From Pseudomonas koreensis (GTDB lineage: Bacteria > Pseudomonadota > Gammaproteobacteria > Pseudomonadales > Pseudomonadaceae), in contig NZ_JAAQYM010000003.1 of NCBI RefSeq assembly GCF_012986595.1, positions 124,001-188,000 on the forward strand: DNA of 64,000 nucleotides, read 5' to 3'. The stretch's first letter is position 1. Every line of letters starts with the position of its first letter. Positions 36,266 through 46,307 of this stretch are shown here, piece after piece. The notes beneath the pieces are model-generated. The model was given only the letters and a program-made list of their open reading frames with translations. It did no database searches and was not told the origin of the DNA. A program made the translations under genes and the position numbers.

Positions 36266-37213
36266 ATGAAAGGTTCCCCGTCGTTGTTGTTGGCCGCCAT
36301 GCTGAGTCTGCCGTTACTGGCTAACGCTGCAGAACCCGCTCAGTGCAGTACCGTAAACTTCTCCGATGTCGGCTGGACCGACATCACCGCCACCACCGCC
36401 ACCACCTCGGTGGTGCTCGACGCCCTCGGCTACAAGACCAAGACCACCATGATTTCCGTGCCCGTGACCTACAAGTCGCTGGCCGACGGCAAGAACATGG
36501 ACGTGTTCCTCGGTAACTGGATGCCGACCATGGAAAACGACATCAAGGCCTACCGCGATGCCGGCACCGTCGAAGTGGTACGCACCAACCTCAAGGGTGC
36601 CAAGTACACCCTCGCCGTACCGCAAGCCCTGTACGACAAGGGGCTGCATGACTTCGCCGACATCGCCAAATTCAAGAAAGAGCTCGACGGCAAGATCTAC
36701 GGCATCGAGCCTGGCAACGACGGCAACCGCCTGATCCAGAGCATGATCGACAAAGATGCCTTCGGCTTGAAAACCGCCGGTTTCAAGGTCGTCGAATCGT
36801 CCGAAGCGGGCATGCTCTCGCAGGTCGACCGCGCGCAGAAACGCGACACCGCCGTGGTCTTCCTCGGCTGGGCGCCGCACCCGATGAACAAGCGCTTCAA
36901 GATTCAATACCTGACCGGCGGCGATGACTTCTTCGGTCCCGATTTCGGTGCTGCAACCGTGGCGACCAACACCCGCAAGGGTTACACCACCGAATGCAGC
37001 AACGTTGGTCAGTTGCTGAAGAACCTGGAGTTCACCGTCGACATGGAAAGTACCCTGATGGGCAACATCCTCGACGACAAGATGAAGCCTGACGCGGCCG
37101 CCAAGGCCTGGCTGAAAAAGAACCCACAGGTGCTCGATACCTGGCTCGCTGGCGTGACCACCATTGACGGTAAACCTGGCCTGGAGGCCGTGAAAGCCAA
37201 GCTCGCACAGTAA
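36266..37213 (+). CDS. cbcX: Choline-binding periplasmic protein
   Basis: 315 residues, signal peptide ending PLLANA-AEP. ProX/ChoX-type binding protein: SDVGWTDITATTATTSVVLDALGY, VFLGNWMPTME and VFLGWAPHPMNKRF. AAGGAG seven bases before the ATG at 36266. First gene of the cbcXWV ABC importer; its paralogue CaiX uses the same permease in P. aeruginosa. Confidence 0.94.
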   Translation: MKGSPSLLLAAMLSLPLLANAAEPAQCSTVNFSDVGWTDITATTATTSVVLDALGYKTKTTMISVPVTYKSLADGKNMDVFLGNWMPTMENDIKAYRDAGTVEVVRTNLKGAKYTLAVPQALYDKGLHDFADIAKFKKELDGKIYGIEPGNDGNRLIQSMIDKDAFGLKTAGFKVVESSEAGMLSQVDRAQKRDTAVVFLGWAPHPMNKRFKIQYLTGGDDFFGPDFGAATVATNTRKGYTTECSNVGQLLKNLEFTVDMESTLMGNILDDKMKPDAAAKAWLKKNPQVLDTWLAGVTTIDGKPGLEAVKAKLAQ

Positions 37214-37279
37214 TTGCCTTACGCCGGGCGAGTTCGCTCGCCCGGGCTGTTTATTCCTTGCATGCGGACGTTCACTACC

Positions 37280-38125
37280 ATGCTGATTGATCAGAAAATC
37301 CCTTTAGGCCAGTACATCGCGGGCTTCGTTGAATGGTTGACGCAACACGGCGCCAGCACCTTCGACGCAATCGCCGTGACACTGGAAACGATGATCCACG
37401 GCGTGACGTTTGCGCTCACCTGGTTCAACCCCTTCGTCTTGATCGGCCTCATTGCCCTGCTCGCGCATTTCATCCAGCGCAAATGGGGGCTGACTGTTTT
37501 TGTGATTGCCTCGTTCCTTCTGATCCTCAACCTGGGGTACTGGCAGGAGACCATGGAAACCCTCGCCCAGGTCATGTTCGCGACCCTGGTCTGCGTGGTC
37601 ATCGGCGTGCCGTTGGGCATCGTCGCCGCGCACAAGCCGATGTTCTACACGTTAATGCGTCCGGTACTCGATCTGATGCAGACCGTACCGACCTTCGTTT
37701 ACCTCATTCCTACCCTGACCCTCTTCGGGCTGGGCGTGGTGCCGGGCCTGATCTCCACGGTGGTATTCGCCATCGCTGCGCCGATCCGCCTGACCTACCT
37801 GGGCATCCGCGATGTCCCACAAGAACTGATGGACGCCGGCAAGGCCTTCGGCTGCTCGCGTCGCCAATTGCTCTCACGGATCGAACTGCCTCACGCCATG
37901 CCGAGCATCGCTGCCGGCATCACCCAGTGCATCATGCTGTCGCTGTCGATGGTGGTGATCGCGGCACTGGTGGGCGCCGACGGACTCGGCAAACCGGTGG
38001 TCAACGCACTGAACACTGCTGATATCGCCCTGGGCTTCGAAGCAGGCCTGGCGATCGTACTGCTGGCGATCATGCTCGACCGTATCTGCAAACAACCCGA
38101 CGCCAAAGTAGGGGGTGACGCATGA
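37280..38125 (+). CDS. cbcW: Choline/betaine/carnitine ABC transporter permease
   Basis: 281 residues with six to seven hydrophobic segments and the permease EAA-type loop LMDAGKAFGCSRRQLLSRIELPHAMPSIAAGI. The MLIDQKIPLGQY start at 37280 is preferred from family memory; an in-frame ATG at 37262 is possible and neither has a strong ribosome binding site. The stop overlaps cbcV (ATGA). Confidence 0.92.
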   Translation: MLIDQKIPLGQYIAGFVEWLTQHGASTFDAIAVTLETMIHGVTFALTWFNPFVLIGLIALLAHFIQRKWGLTVFVIASFLLILNLGYWQETMETLAQVMFATLVCVVIGVPLGIVAAHKPMFYTLMRPVLDLMQTVPTFVYLIPTLTLFGLGVVPGLISTVVFAIAAPIRLTYLGIRDVPQELMDAGKAFGCSRRQLLSRIELPHAMPSIAAGITQCIMLSLSMVVIAALVGADGLGKPVVNALNTADIALGFEAGLAIVLLAIMLDRICKQPDAKVGGDA

Positions 38126-39300
38126 GCATAATTCGCTTCGAAGACGTCGACGTAATCTTCTCCAAGGATCCACGCGAGGCACTCAAGCTGCTGGATCAGG
38201 GCATGACCCGCAACGAGATCCTGAAAAAGACCGGGCAGATCGTCGGCGTGGAAAAGGCCAGCCTGGACATCAACAAGGGCGAGATCTGCGTACTGATGGG
38301 CCTGTCCGGGTCCGGCAAGTCGAGCCTGCTGCGCTGCATCAACGGCTTGAACACCGTGAGCCGCGGCAAGCTGTTCGTCGAGCACGAAGGCAAGCAGATC
38401 GACATCGCCTCCTGCACCCCGGCCGAACTGAAGATGATGCGCACCAAACGCATCGCCATGGTGTTCCAGAAGTTCGCCCTGATGCCGTGGCTGACGGTGC
38501 GCGAGAACATCAGTTTCGGTCTGGAAATGCAGGGCCGACCGGAAAAGGAACGGCGCAAACTGGTCGATGACAAACTCGAACTGGTGGGCCTGACCCAATG
38601 GCGCAACAAGAAACCCGATGAACTCTCCGGCGGTATGCAGCAGCGTGTGGGCCTGGCCCGGGCGCTGGCAATGGACGCCGACATCCTGCTGATGGACGAA
38701 CCGTTCTCGGCACTCGACCCGCTGATCCGCCAGGGCCTGCAGGATGAACTGCTGGAACTGCAACGCAAGCTGAGCAAGACCATCGTGTTTGTGAGCCACG
38801 ACCTCGACGAGGCGCTCAAACTGGGTAGCCGCATCGCGATCATGAAGGACGGCCGGATCATCCAGTACAGCGTGCCGGAAGAGATCGTGCTGAACCCGGC
38901 GGACGACTATGTACGCACCTTCGTCGCCCACACCAACCCGCTCAACGTGCTCTGCGGCCGAAGCCTGATGCGCACGCTGGACAACTGCAAACGCATCAAC
39001 GGCTCGGTGTGCCTCGATCCGGGCGGCGACTCGTGGCTGGACCTCGCCGAAGGCAACACCATCAAGGGCGCGCGGCAGAACGGTTCGGTGCTGAACCTGC
39101 AGAACTGGGCCCCGGGGCAAGCGGTGGAAGCGCTGGAGCGCAAGCCGACACTGGTGGACTCGAACATCGGCATGCGCGATGCGCTGCAGATTCGCTACCA
39201 GACCGGCAACAAACTGGTGCTGCACGACAACAACCACGTGGTGGGGATTCTCGGCGACAGCGAGCTGTATCACGCGTTGCTGGGCAAGAACCTGGGGTAA
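38122..39300 (+). CDS. cbcV: Choline/betaine/carnitine ABC transporter ATPase
   Basis: 392 residues: Walker A GLSGSGKSS near 57, Q-loop MVFQKFALMPW, signature LSGGMQQRV, Walker B ILLMDEPFSALD and switch His VSHDLDEAL. The C-terminal ~100 residues are CBS-like, as in the ProV/OpuAA family. Start overlaps the cbcW stop by four bases. Confidence 0.95.
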   Translation: MSIIRFEDVDVIFSKDPREALKLLDQGMTRNEILKKTGQIVGVEKASLDINKGEICVLMGLSGSGKSSLLRCINGLNTVSRGKLFVEHEGKQIDIASCTPAELKMMRTKRIAMVFQKFALMPWLTVRENISFGLEMQGRPEKERRKLVDDKLELVGLTQWRNKKPDELSGGMQQRVGLARALAMDADILLMDEPFSALDPLIRQGLQDELLELQRKLSKTIVFVSHDLDEALKLGSRIAIMKDGRIIQYSVPEEIVLNPADDYVRTFVAHTNPLNVLCGRSLMRTLDNCKRINGSVCLDPGGDSWLDLAEGNTIKGARQNGSVLNLQNWAPGQAVEALERKPTLVDSNIGMRDALQIRYQTGNKLVLHDNNHVVGILGDSELYHALLGKNLG

Positions 39301-39313
39301 GAACCCCGGACAC

Positions 39314-39344
39314 AAAAACGCCGCGAGAGGATCGCGGCGTTTTT
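39314..39344 (+). terminator. Intrinsic terminator after cbcV
   Basis: AAAAACGCCGCGAGAGGATC then GCGGCGTTTTT: perfect GC-rich stem with T-run; the A-run also allows use from the other strand. Confidence 0.9.
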
Positions 39345-39379
39345 GTTAGTGCACATAAAAGACCTGGAATACTGACAAC

Positions 39380-39473
39380 TGTGGCGAGGGAGCTTGCTCC
39401 TGCTTGAGTGCGCAGCACTCACAAATTCTTGGGGCCGCTTCGCAGCCCAGCGGGAGCAAGCTCCCTCACCACA
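39380..39473. repeat. Palindromic intergenic repeat, family B (shortened)
   Basis: Arms TGTGGCGAGGGAGCTTGCTC and complement, with a shorter central part than other copies. Confidence 0.86.
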
Positions 39474-39515
39474 CTGGATCGGCGGTGCATTTACTGCACC
39501 GCCGATCCTCAAGGT

Positions 39516-41513
39516 TTAGCTGTACACCCGGCCAAGGAGCTGCCGATGGCTTTCAAACTGATCGAGCACATCGCGTGTGATCTGATCCTGCGTGAAGCCC
39601 ATCAGGTCGTAATCCTGGCTGCCGTTGTGCAGGTACACCTCGGCGCGGTAGTAACGCTGGCGCGCTTCATCGGACTGGGCCGATTCGGTCGGGGTCGCCA
39701 GGTAGCCGTCCAGGCTCACTTCGTAAACGAAAGGGTTGCCCTCTTCCATCTCGACGCGCACGCCCATGCAACGCTTGGATTTGCCCAGCAGCGTCTGCAC
39801 TTCCAGACCCTGTGCACGCATTTGTGCGGCAGCGTCTTCCAGCGCAGGGCTGACCTGCTTGTCCATGAAACGCTGCACCACCGATTGGCTCGGTTGCAGG
39901 TCCAGCTGCGTCAGACGCTCGCTGAAACCACGACGACCGCGCTCCGCCAGTTGCGCCTGCTCTTGTTCGATCTGCACGTCTTGGCGCATCGCCTTGTGCA
40001 GGCCGAACATGAAGAACACCAGCACCACCGAGAACGGCAGACCGGCCAGCACCACCATGGTTTGCATGGCTTCGAAGTTACCGGCGAACAGCAGACCGAT
40101 GGTCACCAGGGTGATCACCACCGACCAGAAGATCCGCAACCAATGTGGCGCATCTTCGTCGACGTTACCGCCCTTGCAGGACAGGTTCGCCATCATCACC
40201 GCGCCAGAGTCGGCCGGGGTCAGGAACAGCACGAAACCGACGAAGATCGACACACCGATGACGACTTTCGACGCCGGGTAATGCTCAAGCAACTGATAGA
40301 TCGCCATCGACGGCTGTTCCAGCGCCGTCTTGCCAAGCTCCACCGCCCCTTGGTTCATCACCAGATCCAGCGCCGAGTTACCGAAGATCGACAGCCAGGC
40401 CAGGGTGAAGCCCAGCGGAATCAGCAGCACGCCGGCGACCAGTTCACGCACGGTACGACCACGGGAAATACGCGCGATGAACATACCTACGAATGGTGCC
40501 CAGGAAATCCACCACGCCCAGTAGAACAGGGTCCACAGGCCCAGCCAGCGGTCCGACTTGGCGCTGTCGCCTTCATAGACGTATAGGTCGAACGTCTTCA
40601 GCACCACGCCGTTGAGGTAATCGCCGATGTTCTGCACGAAGCCATTGAGCAGGTGCAGGGTCGGGCCGAACAGCAAGACGAAAATCAGCAGACCGCTGAA
40701 CAGCACGATGTTCAGGTTGGACAGACGACGAATGCCGTTTTCCACACCGGAGACGGCAGCGATGGTCGCCACGGTGCTCATCACGATGATCACGATCAGC
40801 AGATTGGTGTTGCTGTGTTCCATGCCGAACAGGTTTTCCAGGCCGGAGGACACTTGCAGCGAGCCGATCCCCAGGTTGGTCACCAGACCCAGCAGGGTCA
40901 CGAACATGCCGAAGCCGTCCACCGCGTGACCGGCCGCGCCTTTGACCCAACGCTCACCCACCAGTGGATACAGCGCCGAACGCAGGGCCAGCGGCTGGTT
41001 ATGACGGTACGCGAAGTACGCCACGGCCAGACCGACCAGTGCGTAGATCGCCCAGCCGTGCAGGCCCCAGTGCAGGAAGGTCAGTTGCACCGCCTGACGC
41101 GCGGCCATGTTGGTGGCCGCTGCGCCTTCCGGCGGATTGAAGTAGTGGTCCAGCGGCTCGGAGGCGCCGAAGTACAGCAGCGAAATGCCGATACCCGACG
41201 AGAACAGCATCCCCGCCCAGGCGCCGTAACTGAAATCCGGGGTGTCGTCCTTGCTGCCCAGTTTGAGTTTGCCGTAGGAGGAAAACGCCAGGCCCACCAC
41301 AAACACCAGGTAGGCGGCGATTACCACCATGTAGTACCAGCCGAAGCTGCGCGACAACCAGGCCTGAGCGATACCCAACAATCTGCCGGCCTCTTGCGGG
41401 GCGATGATCAGAATGGCGGTCAACAACAGAATCAACGCGGTAGAGGTGTAAAACACCCAACCGTTGACCGTCACCTTCTCGGGCGGGGTCTTTATAAGCG
41501 AGGCAGAACTCAT
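39516..41513 (-). CDS. betT: BCCT-family choline transporter
   Basis: 665 residues: twelve predicted transmembrane helices with the BCCT signature GLWTLFYWAWWISWAPFVGMFIARISRGRT-like segment near 340, GWAIYALVGL and GIGISLLYFGASEP. A ~150-residue cytoplasmic C-terminal domain is typical of osmosensing BetT1-type carriers. The ATG at 41513 has GGAG ten bases upstream; a 12-residue longer frame lacks support. Divergent from betIBA. Confidence 0.94.
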   Translation of the reverse strand: MSSASLIKTPPEKVTVNGWVFYTSTALILLLTAILIIAPQEAGRLLGIAQAWLSRSFGWYYMVVIAAYLVFVVGLAFSSYGKLKLGSKDDTPDFSYGAWAGMLFSSGIGISLLYFGASEPLDHYFNPPEGAAATNMAARQAVQLTFLHWGLHGWAIYALVGLAVAYFAYRHNQPLALRSALYPLVGERWVKGAAGHAVDGFGMFVTLLGLVTNLGIGSLQVSSGLENLFGMEHSNTNLLIVIIVMSTVATIAAVSGVENGIRRLSNLNIVLFSGLLIFVLLFGPTLHLLNGFVQNIGDYLNGVVLKTFDLYVYEGDSAKSDRWLGLWTLFYWAWWISWAPFVGMFIARISRGRTVRELVAGVLLIPLGFTLAWLSIFGNSALDLVMNQGAVELGKTALEQPSMAIYQLLEHYPASKVVIGVSIFVGFVLFLTPADSGAVMMANLSCKGGNVDEDAPHWLRIFWSVVITLVTIGLLFAGNFEAMQTMVVLAGLPFSVVLVFFMFGLHKAMRQDVQIEQEQAQLAERGRRGFSERLTQLDLQPSQSVVQRFMDKQVSPALEDAAAQMRAQGLEVQTLLGKSKRCMGVRVEMEEGNPFVYEVSLDGYLATPTESAQSDEARQRYYRAEVYLHNGSQDYDLMGFTQDQITRDVLDQFESHRQLLGRVYS

Positions 41514-41941
41514 GGCACAAATGCTCCAGGCAGTGCGAGAGAAGAACACAAGGCAACACGGAACCCGACCAATCGGTTAGTTGGCAGCCGACCGGCGGGT
41601 GATATAAAGACACCCCGAAAAAAGCCCGAACCTGCCGAAATGGCGTTGCGAATCGCTTTCGTGGCCAAAGCTGTGCGGACGTTCATCCGAAACCTGGCCC
41701 CGAGCGTCTTGCCCATTCAACACGTCCATCGAATAGCGAACCGCGCCATGCCCCACGCAGGTTTCAAGCATTTTCGGATGTCGTTTTATCGCCATTTACA
41801 AGCAGAAAAAATCTGTAGGCAGCGACGATTTGTCGCAGATCTTATTCTTTGTTGATTGAACGTTCAATCAAAACAAAATAGACTGGCCCTTAATCCGATA
41901 GGCGTTATTCGCCCGTCGGAAGGCCTAAGGAGATGTGCAAG
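41514..41941. other. betT-betI divergent regulatory gap
   Basis: About 430 bp holding the BetI palindrome at 41852. The betT-proximal 300 bp show no further convincing site or gene. Confidence 0.7.
41852..41871. promoter_or_regulatory. BetI operator
   Basis: Perfect 20-bp palindrome TTGATTGAACGTTCAATCAA, 71 bp before the betI start. It matches the bet-box type known from enteric and Pseudomonas BetI and would give choline-relieved autorepression of betIBA. Confidence 0.88.
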
Positions 41942-42535
41942 ATGCCCAAGGTCGGTATGCAACCCATCCGCCGCCAACAACTGATCGAAGCCACGTTGCA
42001 AGCGGTCGATCAGGTCGGGATGGGGGACGCCAGCATTGCGCTGATCGCCCGTTTGGCCGGTGTCTCGAATGGCATCATCAGTCACTATTTTCAGGACAAG
42101 AACGGCCTGATTGCCGCCACGATGCGGTATCTGATGAACGTCCTCAGCGAGAACGTCACCGCGCGCCGTCAGGCGCTGGCAGACAGCAGCCCACGGGCGC
42201 ATCTGCAGGTGATCATCGAAGGCAACTTCGACGCCAGCCAGGTCAATGGCCCGGCAATGAAAACCTGGCTGGCCTTCTGGGCCACCAGCATGCACCAGCC
42301 GTCTTTGCACAGGTTGCAGCGGATCAACGATCACCGTCTGTATTCCAACCTGTGCTGCGAGTTCCGCCGTGTGTTGCCGCTCGAAGATGCGCGCAGCGCA
42401 GCGCGTGGACTGGCAGCGTTGATCGACGGCTTGTGGTTGCGCGGCGCGCTGTCGGGAGACGCTTTCGACACGGCGCAGGCGCAACAGATCGCTTACGAAT
42501 ACATGGATTTCCAATTGGCCAAGCAGGTGAGCTAG
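41942..42535 (+). CDS. betI: TetR-family repressor BetI
   Basis: 197 residues. N-terminal [20 protein letters not shown] to [22 protein letters not shown]-terminal ligand domain includes [27 protein letters not shown] lies nine bases before the ATG at 41942; the ATG at 41933 directly abuts it and is not used. First gene of betIBA. Confidence 0.95.
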   Translation: MPKVGMQPIRRQQLIEATLQAVDQVGMGDASIALIARLAGVSNGIISHYFQDKNGLIAATMRYLMNVLSENVTARRQALADSSPRAHLQVIIEGNFDASQVNGPAMKTWLAFWATSMHQPSLHRLQRINDHRLYSNLCCEFRRVLPLEDARSAARGLAALIDGLWLRGALSGDAFDTAQAQQIAYEYMDFQLAKQVS

Positions 42536-42624
42536 AGCACACAGAAAACGCTCGGCCCCTGAACCGCCACCGCAGCTTCATCGTGGTGGTCAACGCCAAC
42601 AACCAATGCACTTGCGAGGACACT

Positions 42625-44097
42625 ATGGCCCGTTTCGAACTGCAAAAACTCTACATCGATGGCGCGTACTCCGACGCTGGCAGCGATGCCACCTTCGAAG
42701 CCATCAACCCGGCGAACGGTGAAGTCCTCGCCCAAGTGCAACGTGCGACCAAGGAAGACGTCGAGCGTGCTGTGGTCAGCGCTGAAAAGGGCCAGAAAAT
42801 CTGGGCTGCGATGACCGCCATGGAGCGTTCGCGCATCCTGCGTCGTGCCGTCGACATCCTGCGCGAGCGCAACGATGAACTGGCCGCGTTGGAAACCCTG
42901 GACACCGGCAAGGCGTACTCCGAAACCAAATACGTCGACATCGTCACCGGCGCCGACGTGCTGGAATACTACGCAGGCCTGGTGCCGGCGATCGAAGGCG
43001 AGCAGATCCCGCTGCGCGACACGTCTTTCGTCTACACCCGTCGCGAGCCGCTGGGCGTGGTGGCCGGTATCGGCGCGTGGAACTACCCGATCCAGATCGC
43101 ACTGTGGAAATCCGCACCAGCCTTGGCCGCCGGTAACGCGATGATCTTCAAGCCAAGCGAAGTCACCTCGCTGACCACCCTGAAACTGGCCGAGATCTAC
43201 ACCGAAGCCGGCCTGCCAAACGGCGTGTTCAACGTCCTGACCGGCAGCGGCCGTGAAGTCGGCACCTGGCTGACCGAGCACCCGCGCATCGAGAAAGTCT
43301 CCTTCACCGGCGGCACCGACACCGGCAAGAAAGTCATGGCCAGCGCTTCGGCCTCGTCGCTGAAAGACGTGACCATGGAACTGGGCGGCAAGTCCCCGCT
43401 GATCATCTGCGACGACGCCGATCTCGATCGTGCTGCCGACACTGCAATGATGGCCAACTTCTACAGCTCCGGTCAGGTCTGCACCAACGGCACTCGCGTG
43501 TTCGTGCCGAGCCACCTGAAAGCCGCTTTCGAAGCCAAGATCGTTGAGCGCGTTACGCGCATCCGCATCGGCAACCCGGAAGACGAAAACACCAACTTCG
43601 GCCCGCTGGTCAGCTTCCCGCACATGGAAAGCGTGCTGGGCTATATCGCCAAAGGTAAAGAAGAAGGTGCCCGCGTGCTGTGCGGCGGCGAGCGTCTGAC
43701 CGACGGCGAATTCGCCAAAGGCGCATTCGTTGCTCCGACCGTGTTCACCGATTGCACCGACGACATGACCATCGTTCGTGAAGAAATCTTTGGCCCGGTT
43801 ATGGCGATCCTCTCCTACGAAACCGAAGAAGAAGTGATCCTCCGCGCCAACGACACCGACTTCGGCCTGGCCGCCGGTATCGTCACCAAAGACCTGAACC
43901 GCGCACACCGCGTGATTCATCAACTGGAAGCCGGTATCTGCTGGATCAACGCCTGGGGCGAGTCCGACGCAAAAATGCCGGTGGGCGGTTACAAGCAGTC
44001 GGGCGTGGGCCGCGAAAACGGCATCAGCTCGCTGACCAACTACACACGCATCAAATCGGTACAGGTCGAGCTGGGCGATTACGTCTCGGTGTTCTGA
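42625..44097 (+). CDS. betB: Betaine aldehyde dehydrogenase
   Basis: NAD(P)-dependent oxidation of betaine aldehyde to glycine betaine. 490 residues: [52 protein letters not shown] (catalytic Glu) and [13 protein letters not shown] (catalytic Cys). GCGAGGA precedes the ATG at 42625. The frame is open far upstream through betI, but only as a GC-rich shadow. Confidence 0.97.
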   Translation: MARFELQKLYIDGAYSDAGSDATFEAINPANGEVLAQVQRATKEDVERAVVSAEKGQKIWAAMTAMERSRILRRAVDILRERNDELAALETLDTGKAYSETKYVDIVTGADVLEYYAGLVPAIEGEQIPLRDTSFVYTRREPLGVVAGIGAWNYPIQIALWKSAPALAAGNAMIFKPSEVTSLTTLKLAEIYTEAGLPNGVFNVLTGSGREVGTWLTEHPRIEKVSFTGGTDTGKKVMASASASSLKDVTMELGGKSPLIICDDADLDRAADTAMMANFYSSGQVCTNGTRVFVPSHLKAAFEAKIVERVTRIRIGNPEDENTNFGPLVSFPHMESVLGYIAKGKEEGARVLCGGERLTDGEFAKGAFVAPTVFTDCTDDMTIVREEIFGPVMAILSYETEEEVILRANDTDFGLAAGIVTKDLNRAHRVIHQLEAGICWINAWGESDAKMPVGGYKQSGVGRENGISSLTNYTRIKSVQVELGDYVSVF

Positions 44098-44125
44098 TCT
44101 GACGCAACTCTGAAGTTGGGGCCCT

Positions 44126-44273
44126 TGTGGCGAGGGAGCTTGCTCCCGCTGGGCTGCGCAGCGGCCCCAACTGCAGACACCGCAGCTATCCAGACAGAGC
44201 ACAGTTGCAGGTTTTGCGACTGCTGCGCAGCCGAGCGGGACGGTGCGGCGATCCGACAAGATCCCTCGCCACA
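44126..44273. repeat. Palindromic intergenic repeat, family B, with altered right arm
   Basis: Left arm TGTGGCGAGGGAGCTTGCTC is standard. In the right arm the expected GCGGGAGCAAGCTCCCTCGC is interrupted by a ~17-bp stretch, CGGTGCGGCGATCCGAC, giving GCGGGA-insert-AAGATCCCTCGCC. It lies between betB and betA. Confidence 0.82.
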
Positions 44274-44320
44274 AAACAAGCAGCTCGGCAGCCTGACCAC
44301 ATCTAAAGAGGGTGCATCTA

Positions 44321-46024
44321 ATGTCCCAAGAATTCGATTACATCATCATCGGTGCCGGCTCGGCCGGTAACACCCTGGCGACCCGTCTGACTGAAGACGA
44401 AGGCGTCACCGTTCTGCTGCTCGAAGCCGGCGGCCCGGACTATCGTTTCGACTTCCGCACGCAAATGCCGGCCGCGCTGGCATTCCCGCTGCAGGGTCGT
44501 CGCTACAACTGGGCGTACGAAACCGATCCAGAGCCACACATGGACGGTCGCCGGATGGAATGCGGTCGCGGCAAAGGCCTCGGCGGTTCCTCGCTGATCA
44601 ACGGCATGTGCTACATCCGTGGCAACGCGATGGACTACGACGGCTGGGCGAAACTGCCAGGCCTGGAAGACTGGTCGTACCTCGACTGCCTGCCGTACTT
44701 CCGTAAAGCGGAAACCCGTGACATCGGCCCGAACGACTACCACGGTGGCGACGGTCCGGTCAGCGTGACCACGCCGAAGGCTGGCAACAACCCGCTGTTC
44801 CACGCCATGGTTGAAGCCGGCGTGCAGGCCGGTTACCCGCGCACCGAAGACTTGAACGGCTATCAGCAGGAAGGTTTCGGCCCGATGGACCGCACCGTGA
44901 CGCCGAATGGCCGTCGTGCTTCCACCGCCCGTGGCTACCTCGACATCGCCAAGAAGCGTTCGACCCTGACCATCGTCACCCACGCCCTGACCGACAAGAT
45001 CCTGTTCGAAGGCAAGCGTGCGGTCGGCGTGCGTTACCTGGTCGGCTCGGCGGAAGAGCGCGTTGAAGCCAAAGCGCGCAAAGAAGTCCTGCTGTGCTCC
45101 GGCGCCATCGCTTCGCCGCAGATTCTGCAGCGCTCCGGTGTCGGCCCGGCAAAACTGCTGGAAAGCCTCGACATCCCGGTGGTCCACGACCTGCCGGGCG
45201 TCGGTGAAAACCTCCAGGACCACCTTGAGCTGTACCTGCAATACGCGTGCACTCAGCCAGTTTCGCTGTACCCGTCGCTGCTCTGGTACAACCAGCCGGC
45301 CATCGGTGCCGAGTGGCTGTTCAACGGCACCGGCATCGGCGCCAGCAACCAGTTCGAAGCCGGCGGTTTCATCCGTACTCGTGAAGAGTTCGAATGGCCG
45401 AACATCCAGTACCACTTCCTGCCGGTGGCGATTAACTACAACGGCAGCAACGGTGTGAAAGAGCACGGTTTCCAGGCACACATGGGTTCCATGCGTTCGC
45501 CGAGCCGTGGCCGCATCCAGGTCAAATCCAAGGATCCGCGCCAGCACCCGAGCATCCTGTTCAATTACATGGCCACCGAGCAGGACTGGCAGGAATTCCG
45601 TGACGGCATCCGCCTGACCCGCGAAATCATGCAACAGCCTGCACTGGACGCCTTCCGTGGCCGCGAAATCAGCCCGGGTATCGACGTGCAAACCGATGAG
45701 CAGTTGGACAAGTTCATCCGCGAACACGCCGAAACCGCGTTCCACCCGTCCTGCTCGTGCAAGATGGGCACCGACGACATGGCGGTCGTGGATGGCGAAG
45801 GTCGCGTGCACGGCATGCAGAGCCTGCGTGTGGTCGATGCCTCGATCATGCCGATCATCACCACCGGCAACCTGAACGCGCCGACGATCATGATGGCCGA
45901 GAAAATCGCCGACAAGATCCGTGGCCGCAAGCCACTGCCGCGTAGCAATGCTGCCTACTACGTGGCTGGCGGTGCGCCAGTGAAGGGCAAGCCGATGCGT
46001 GATATCACGCCTGTTGCTCAATAA
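44321..46024 (+). CDS. betA: Choline dehydrogenase
   Basis: FAD-dependent GMC enzyme oxidising choline to betaine aldehyde at the membrane. 567 residues: [40 protein letters not shown], and the C-terminal HPSCSCKMG with [16 protein letters not shown] at 44321 with GAGGG upstream; a GTG nine bases earlier is unlikely. Third gene of betIBA. Confidence 0.97.
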   Translation: MSQEFDYIIIGAGSAGNTLATRLTEDEGVTVLLLEAGGPDYRFDFRTQMPAALAFPLQGRRYNWAYETDPEPHMDGRRMECGRGKGLGGSSLINGMCYIRGNAMDYDGWAKLPGLEDWSYLDCLPYFRKAETRDIGPNDYHGGDGPVSVTTPKAGNNPLFHAMVEAGVQAGYPRTEDLNGYQQEGFGPMDRTVTPNGRRASTARGYLDIAKKRSTLTIVTHALTDKILFEGKRAVGVRYLVGSAEERVEAKARKEVLLCSGAIASPQILQRSGVGPAKLLESLDIPVVHDLPGVGENLQDHLELYLQYACTQPVSLYPSLLWYNQPAIGAEWLFNGTGIGASNQFEAGGFIRTREEFEWPNIQYHFLPVAINYNGSNGVKEHGFQAHMGSMRSPSRGRIQVKSKDPRQHPSILFNYMATEQDWQEFRDGIRLTREIMQQPALDAFRGREISPGIDVQTDEQLDKFIREHAETAFHPSCSCKMGTDDMAVVDGEGRVHGMQSLRVVDASIMPIITTGNLNAPTIMMAEKIADKIRGRKPLPRSNAAYYVAGGAPVKGKPMRDITPVAQ

Positions 46025-46044
46025 GACGTAATACCGAGGCGCGG

Positions 46045-46141
46045 CCTTCGCGAGCAGGCTCGCTCCCACAATAGATCTCCAGTGAACACAAAATGTGTGA
46101 ACACTCAGGATTCAATGTGGGAGCGAGCCTGCTCGCGAAGG
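46045..46141. repeat. Palindromic repeat, family C, inside-out pair
   Basis: CCTTCGCGAGCAGGCTCGCT (46045) and its complement at 46116 flank about 45 bp between betA and the TldD-type gene. Confidence 0.85.
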
Positions 46142-46307
46142 GGCCCTCACATTCAGCACAAATCCCTCTGCTTCAAGTAAATCCTCCTACACCCCCTCTT
46201 CACTTGATCCTACCCCCACGCAGGCCTACTCTAGTCCTCGCGCAATCGTTTCACCCCTCCCCGCCGAATCGCTTTACCCCGCAACTCCATAACAAGGAGG
46301 TTCCCGA

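Noticed and set aside
41935..42624. Upstream extension of betB through betI
   Set aside because: Out-of-frame reading of betI; BetB homology starts at 42625 behind a ribosome binding site.
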